64,000 nt of DNA, from NCBI GenBank assembly GCA_029204225.1, contig MU831951.1, positions 30,985-94,984 on the forward strand, given 5' to 3'. Shown here piece by piece: positions 59,340-64,000 of this stretch (the first letter of the stretch is position 1; the number at the start of each line of letters is the position of its first letter). This DNA comes from Diphasiastrum complanatum (Eukaryota > Streptophyta > Lycopodiopsida > Lycopodiales > Lycopodiaceae). A model generated the notes under the pieces. It did not search any database. It was not told the DNA's origin and was given only the letters and a program-made list of their open reading frames with translations. A program made the position numbers and the translations under genes.

Positions 59340-59640
59340 CTTCGGTCGAGATCTGACGATAGGCTCTGGCTCCGGTCAAGATTTTTAACAGTTGGTCATG
59401 GGTTGAGAGCTGACTTAGGTCGTCTGTTGATATCTGACTGAGGCCGTCGGTTGAGATCCGATTGAGGCCGTCGGTTGAGATCTGACTGAGGCCGTCGGTT
59501 GAGATCTTACTGAGTCCGTCGGTTGAGATTTAACTGAAAATCGTCGGTTGAGATCTAACTGAAAATCGTCGGTCGAGATGTCACAGAGCACCGTCAGTCG
59601 AGATCTAAGAGCTAGGCTCTGGCTCCGGTTGAGATTTTAG
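59340..59640 (-). repeat. 24-bp tandem repeat array (inverted copy)
   Basis: Units reading CTCAACCGACGGCCTCAG on the minus strand, matching 38950-39350 but with fewer copies. Confidence 0.88.
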
Positions 59641-60224
59641 CTTGAGGGAACGGAAGGAGCGTGAAGGTCTGGCAGAGAGGAAGAGAGGTATGGTTGTAAG
59701 CGGTCGTGATGGGATGGCATGCGATTGCGATGATATGGGGGTGCTATAATGTCGATGGTATGTGTTTGACGTCGAGGTGATCGTTCCAGGTCGAATTGCG
59801 GTGGATTGCGACCTAATGCGGTGTGTTGTTGTGGCGATGGAATGGGGGCGCAATGGTATGTGGGTGCGATTGGTTTGCGGTCTGCGGCGGTTGTGGTGGT
59901 AGTGCGGTCAGCTGCTGTGTCAGCGGTTGAGTGTATGTCAGTGGTTGATTACGGTGTCAGCAACTGATTGTGGGTGAATGGGAAGCGGGGCTGTTGGCGA
60001 TTGTATGTCGTGAAATGCAGGGTATTTCGTTATGCGGATGTGTGCGGTGTTTGCGATGTGTGGAGGTTGCGATGGTATGCTGTTGTAGGGTGATTGCAAG
60101 GGTTCGATGAAATGCGATGGTTGCGAAGTGATACGGTGTGAGGGCAGCTATTGCGATGGAGTGCATAAGGTATGTTGAATGAGACGGTATGCGGTCAAAT
60201 GCGGAGGTGACGAAGTCCTTCTAT

Positions 60225-60545
60225 GCAGAAGCAGATCCCGTCGGTTGAGACCTGAGCAAAGTCCGTCGGTTGAGATTTCAGAGATCACGCCTGTTGAGAA
60301 TTGACAAAGGCCTCTGGTTGAACTTTGACACAAGCCTCCGGTTGAGATGGGAGGCAGTGCATCGGTTGAGATCGTACAGATTGGCTCCGGTTGAGATGGG
60401 AATTGGTGTGTGTCAGTTGAGATCTGATAGATTACTCCGGTTGAGATGGGAGTCAGTGCATCGGTTGAGATCTGAATGGGCACTCTGATTGAGATGTAAG
60501 CTGGTGCTTCGGTTGAAATTTTGGTTGGGCTCCGGTTGAGATTTG
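60225..60545 (-). repeat. Second tandem array, about 30-bp period
   Basis: Units built round CCGGTTGAGAT / TCGGTTGAGAT on the plus strand, spaced about 28-34 bp. They share the TTGAGAT core with the 24-bp array. This array is missing from the plus-strand element. Confidence 0.8.
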
Positions 60546-60789
60546 AAGCGTGAGAAAACTGGACCGGAAGCTTGGATAGAAGGGAATCCAGGTCTGCTTG
60601 GGCATTTGGTAACAATGGATTTCCGTGTCTATCAGCCCGTGGGTTTGGGCAATGATGCAGCCAGTTATGTGGCACTGGCCAGTTTGTAGAAACTGAGTGG
60701 TGGTGAAAGATGGGGAGTTTGTGTGCAGGGATCTGAACGTGGACAATGTTGCGGTTCTTCTGTATGTAGAATGCGGTGGAGTTCGAGTA

Positions 60790-60801
60790 GCAACGGTGTC
60801 A
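60790..60801 (-). other. Degenerate primer-binding site of the gag-only element
   Basis: The minus strand reads TTTGACACCGTTGC after an LTR end GTCAACA. This looks like the TTTGGCGCCGTTGC primer site used by several plant Gypsy lineages, with two G-to-A changes. It is inference from form and position. Confidence 0.4.
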
Positions 60802-60803
60802 AA

Positions 60804-60845
60804 TGTTGACAGATTCTACACTCTAGAATATGTTTACTAGTTCTT
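60804..60845 (-). repeat. End of the 5' LTR of the minus-strand gag-only element
   Basis: On the minus strand AGTAAACATATTCTAGAGTGTAG followed by AATCTGTCAACA resembles the end of the LTR at 33330-33356. GTCAACA pairs with the TGTTGGC start. Beyond about 60845 the similarity ends, so the rest of this LTR is lost or replaced. Confidence 0.45.
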
Positions 60846-61036
60846 TCTTGTTTCTTGTTTACAAGAACTGTTTTCTGCCTGTTTAGAGGCTTGTTGGCAT
60901 TTTTTTGAATGTTAGCTTCTTAATTCAATGCAAAAACCAGACAGAAGGGACTGATATCGATGTAGTAAATGTCCTTGTCCTTCCTGCCAGAGGACTACTC
61001 AGGATCGTCTCTCTTGAATGCACTTCCATTCTACAT
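60846..61036. other. Unassigned spacer
   Basis: About 190 bp between two element ends, with no recognised feature. Confidence 0.4.
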
Positions 61037-61315
61037 AGATGCAAGCTTTTATATGGTCCGATCTTGGTACAAGTTGTTATGTTTTGCAATCACCGAAAAC
61101 TGCTAGGTGTCGATCAACACAAGAGAACGAAGGGTAACTGAGATTTCCTCTCCTTGTATACCAGCAAGGTAGGAGTATCCATGCCCAGCACATATCCCTG
61201 ATTATCACAAGTGGCATGCATGTAGCCCATGAGTCAATGCTCAAGTCAATAGGCCCAGTCCAACATCCAGTTTTGAGTTAGGTGTGGGACCCAAGGGGTT
61301 GGGTGGTCTCTAACA
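61037..61315 (-). repeat. Chromovirus LTR fragment (third copy, inverted)
   Basis: The minus strand begins TGTTAGAGACCACC at 61315 and follows the LTR at 26061, but lacks about 100 bp in the middle. It ends at TATATAAAAGC, losing the LTR end and the SmD2 flank seen in the other copies. Confidence 0.8.
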
Positions 61316-61704
61316 TTTCCTCCCCCTTAAAAGGAATTTTTGTTTTAAGGAAGGGAATATGGGAATCTCGAACTAAGGTCTTGCTCCTTTTCCCAAGTGT
61401 CCTTGTTGTTAGAACTTCCAACGAACCAAGTACTCAGTCACCTCCCGGTTTCTGAGCCCACGTTGACCTACATCAAGATTGGCATATGCTTCTTAAGTAC
61501 AAAGGTTGACAGATCTTCTAACTGAACTAGCTCATCCGCTTGAATCAAACCATCATTTTCTCCAAGTATAGTTTCATGTCCAATTCGAATCGGCCCGATT
61601 CTCAAACAGATTCGAACCGCCCATTTGGAAACCGAATTTGCCGAATCGGATAAGTTTCAAACTTTTTTGCTTTTAGGATATCTAGGCATGAATTTTAGGA
61701 TGTA
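61316..61704 (-). pseudogene. Chromovirus 3' end with decayed chromodomain (third copy)
   Basis: Polypurine tract AAGGGGGAGGAAA at the LTR edge, then the chromodomain region on the minus strand with small deletions (part of RWKGSS lost near 61420). It joins the 2-kb repeat at about 61704 at the same point as in 11015. Confidence 0.7.
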
Positions 61705-63692
61705 TATTCTAGAATTAGGTTGTCAAGCATTTATGATTTAAGTAATGTTTCATGATTCATGTTTGATTCGTTTAGTAACCTCAGGTTCAAAGTTCAAACT
61801 GATTCGAATCGCCAATTAGTGCATTCAACATTGTGGACAGTGGATTTGATTGAGACTCCAGAGTCCAGTCCAAACTCCATAGATCATAGTAAATACTTTT
61901 GTCTACATTCATGATTCAACATTGTACATGTAACATTAACTACATTCAAGACTCAGGGAAGACTTCCTATCACCTAAACTCTCTCTCATCATTCACACTC
62001 TCTCCCTTGCACACTCGTTCTCCCCTATCTAGTATCAATCATGACCCTAAACCCTCAAGATATTGTTATGCTATGTTTACCAATAATTTGACCAAAAGAA
62101 TCGAGCTAAAATTGGTTTCAGAATATACAATTTCAATGTTATTTTGTCTTCCAATGACAAGGATTGAATGGCAAGGAACTTATTGCAGTTAGCTAACAAT
62201 ATCTTGCTCCAGTCATTAGAAAGGGGCATGAATCACTATTCATAGATAGGCCTTAAAATTGGCCATAATAGTAACAATGAATTTTCTACCATTTTTTCAC
62301 ATACGTCAAGATTTTATCATGTATTTCATTTTCAATCTCTTTTCAAGAGGTGCGACCACAAATCAGAGATATTTTTTTATTGCTATATCAAGAGCTTGTT
62401 TTGTAGTAATGATAATGGCTAGTGTATTTTATGTATGTAGTGACATATGTTGTTCTCTCTACTTTGAAAATTGCTTGTTGAACCACATTGACGGCAGGTC
62501 ATTTATGACATGAGATATATGGTATTGAAAGAAGCTATGTGATGCAGGCAATTATCATTCGGTTGACACCCATTTTCTGAAATCTTCTCAAGCCAAATAT
62601 AACATGATCTTGTATACATTTTTCAAATACAATCAATTTCAAATTTCAACATTCTAGTCATAAAAATTACTCAAACCAAATGTGTAATTATAAAAAGTTT
62701 GTAACAAATAAGTTAATCTCAGAATTAACAAATTGGTTAAATTACTTAAAATCGTAACTGTTTTTTCTCATATTCAAGTTCAAAGTTTGAAAATTTGATA
62801 TTATTTTGATTTTTTTTTAAATCATTAAGTTGTTCACATTGGAATTTATTTAATAAGATCAAATTTGAAAAAGAAAAATGATAGCTTATATTTTTCATAT
62901 TTGTAAATTATAACAAAATAAGAAATTTTTTAATTTTTTCGAAATATTGGCATTTTCTCAATAAAATTACAACTTTTTAATAAAATGGGTGTCTAGGTCG
63001 TTTCTCTTTTTTTTTGGTCATTGTGTTTATAGCATGAGTGAAGTTTTTAAATCTTATCATAGATTTTCTAATCTCAATATATATTACGTATTTTGACAAA
63101 AACAAGTTTGTAATCTTTTAAATACCCCTTTTCAAAATCATATTCAGTTGTAAGGAATGTGCATGAGTGGGGTTGTTTGCATACCTCATCATAGCAAGGA
63201 TAACCCTTATTATAATATGTTCTAACATTTAGATTAGTGAGTGGATCTTCAATGAACTCAAGGTGAATTGTGATAACCTCACTTGATATAATACTTGAGA
63301 TCGCTCCAAACTCAATGTAATCTATTTGAAATGTAAGGGTCAATATAGACAGTTTTTAACAGATTCAACAAAAAAGTGCAAACCACAAAGATTTGAAAAA
63401 TTGCACAAGATTTTCAAAAGCTTTTTTGCAACAAGAACTGGAATTTCTATTTTTGATTTGCTAATAGATTGTAGGGTTGCTTCAAAGATATCTTTTTTTT
63501 TTACGTCAATGCAATCAACATATTTCAAAGAATTTCTTTCATTCTCTTTTTTCTTTTTCAAAAGCTTGTTAAGTTTAGAATTTATTACTTGTCCAATAAA
63601 TGGAGAACATATCACAATCTATTAAGAAAACCATGTCGACCAAGCCACCTAGTAATAATGACCTATGTTAACTTCAAGACATCGTTGGCCTT
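61705..63692 (-). repeat. 2-kb repeat, inverted copy
   Basis: Inverted match of 44667-46690 (coordinates add up to about 108360-108396). The protein-like part is at 63640-63074 on the minus strand, again broken by stops. In this copy and at 10728 the repeat continues into the chromodomain fragment; at 46690 it does not. Confidence 0.75.
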
Positions 63693-64000
63693 TTTAATTT
63701 TTAATAATCGTAGTGTGTTTGCCCTTCGCAATCAATCTAAAATAAGAATAAAGTTGAATTAACTAGTGCATCAAGAATATACTAGTTTAGAAACTGGATC
63801 ACACCTATGTGCAAAACAATGAATACTTAATAGAAAATAACATGTTACAACACAATGAATACTTGATAGAATTATAACATGTTGCTTTTAGGCTGGTTGC
63901 ATTTCCAGATATTGAACCTATCACAACTCATGTCTCATCCGACCCAAGCCCAAAAAAATTTCTAATGTTGAGATTTAATATACTAATGATACTAATTATT
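63693..64000. other. Unassigned AT-rich DNA
   Basis: No gene or repeat recognised. The sequence is unrelated to what precedes the 2-kb repeat at 44667. Confidence 0.4.

Larger units (their letters stand above)
56679..60789 (-). other. Leader of the minus-strand gag-only element, about 4.1 kb
   Basis: The plus strand is G+T rich, so the element's sense strand is A+C rich with CCGCAA and ACCGCA words throughout. Two tandem-repeat arrays lie inside. A 175-codon frame at 60675-60148 translates the distal array into repeated IST(D/G) peptides; I regard it as a by-product of the repeat. No gene recognised. Confidence 0.65.

Noticed and set aside
60148-60675. 175-codon ORF with repeated IST(D/G) peptides
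   Set aside because: It is the translation of a tandem repeat in the element leader and is not present in the sister element.

Overview
The window is a stretch of repeat-rich plant nuclear DNA, probably from a seed plant. The evidence is a spliced small nuclear ribonucleoprotein SmD2 gene with GT-AG introns, nested Copia and Gypsy LTR retrotransposons with initiator-tRNA-Met primer sites, and no bacterial-type gene layout. I cannot name the species. Almost everything is transposable-element DNA or segments duplicated along with it. The only two reading frames I would call intact are a 1340-residue Copia gag-pol (6458-10480) and one copy of SmD2 (26890-27810, minus strand).

Layout, left to right. 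1-2697: 5' part of a minus-strand Copia element (gag, zinc knuckle, protease, primer site, complete LTR), inserted inside an older plus-strand Copia whose RT/RNase H remnant and LTR fill 2698-5071. 5137-10727: a young plus-strand Copia with a complete 5' LTR, an intact polyprotein and a 3' LTR cut off after 286 bp. 10728-12706: a composite block made of a repeat tail, a chromodomain fragment of a Gypsy chromovirus, its LTR and the 3' part of SmD2. 12707-14290: a Gypsy RNase H/integrase fragment and an array of palindromes. 14791-14954: a (TC)82 microsatellite. 15927-20380: a minus-strand Copia with both LTRs but no integrase. 20381-25680: mostly unassigned AT-rich DNA with an F-box/LRR pseudogene fragment.

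25684-60812 is the unusual part. The chromodomain-LTR-SmD2 block recurs at 25684, here with a complete four-exon SmD2. A segment of about 6 kb carrying SmD2 and its upstream DNA is then repeated in direct orientation (from 33357), but SmD2 is cut inside its third coding exon and fused to an LTR. About 5.1 kb (roughly 30790-35910) is repeated again in inverted orientation at 49420-54542 with almost identical spacing. Two head-to-head copies of a gag-only, non-autonomous LTR element occupy 37971-44652 (plus) and 51976-60812 (minus). Each has an A+C-rich leader with short tandem repeats and a gag with three zinc-knuckle-like motifs, and neither has any pol. Another 2 kb repeat is also present in inverted orientation (44667-46690 and 61705-63692).

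Functionally, the autonomous Copia at 5137 could supply its own proteins. The gag-only family would need protease, RT and integrase from elsewhere. LTR read-through at two loci would give RNA antisense to SmD2 exons, and the long inverted repeat could give double-stranded RNA. Both are inferences from layout only.
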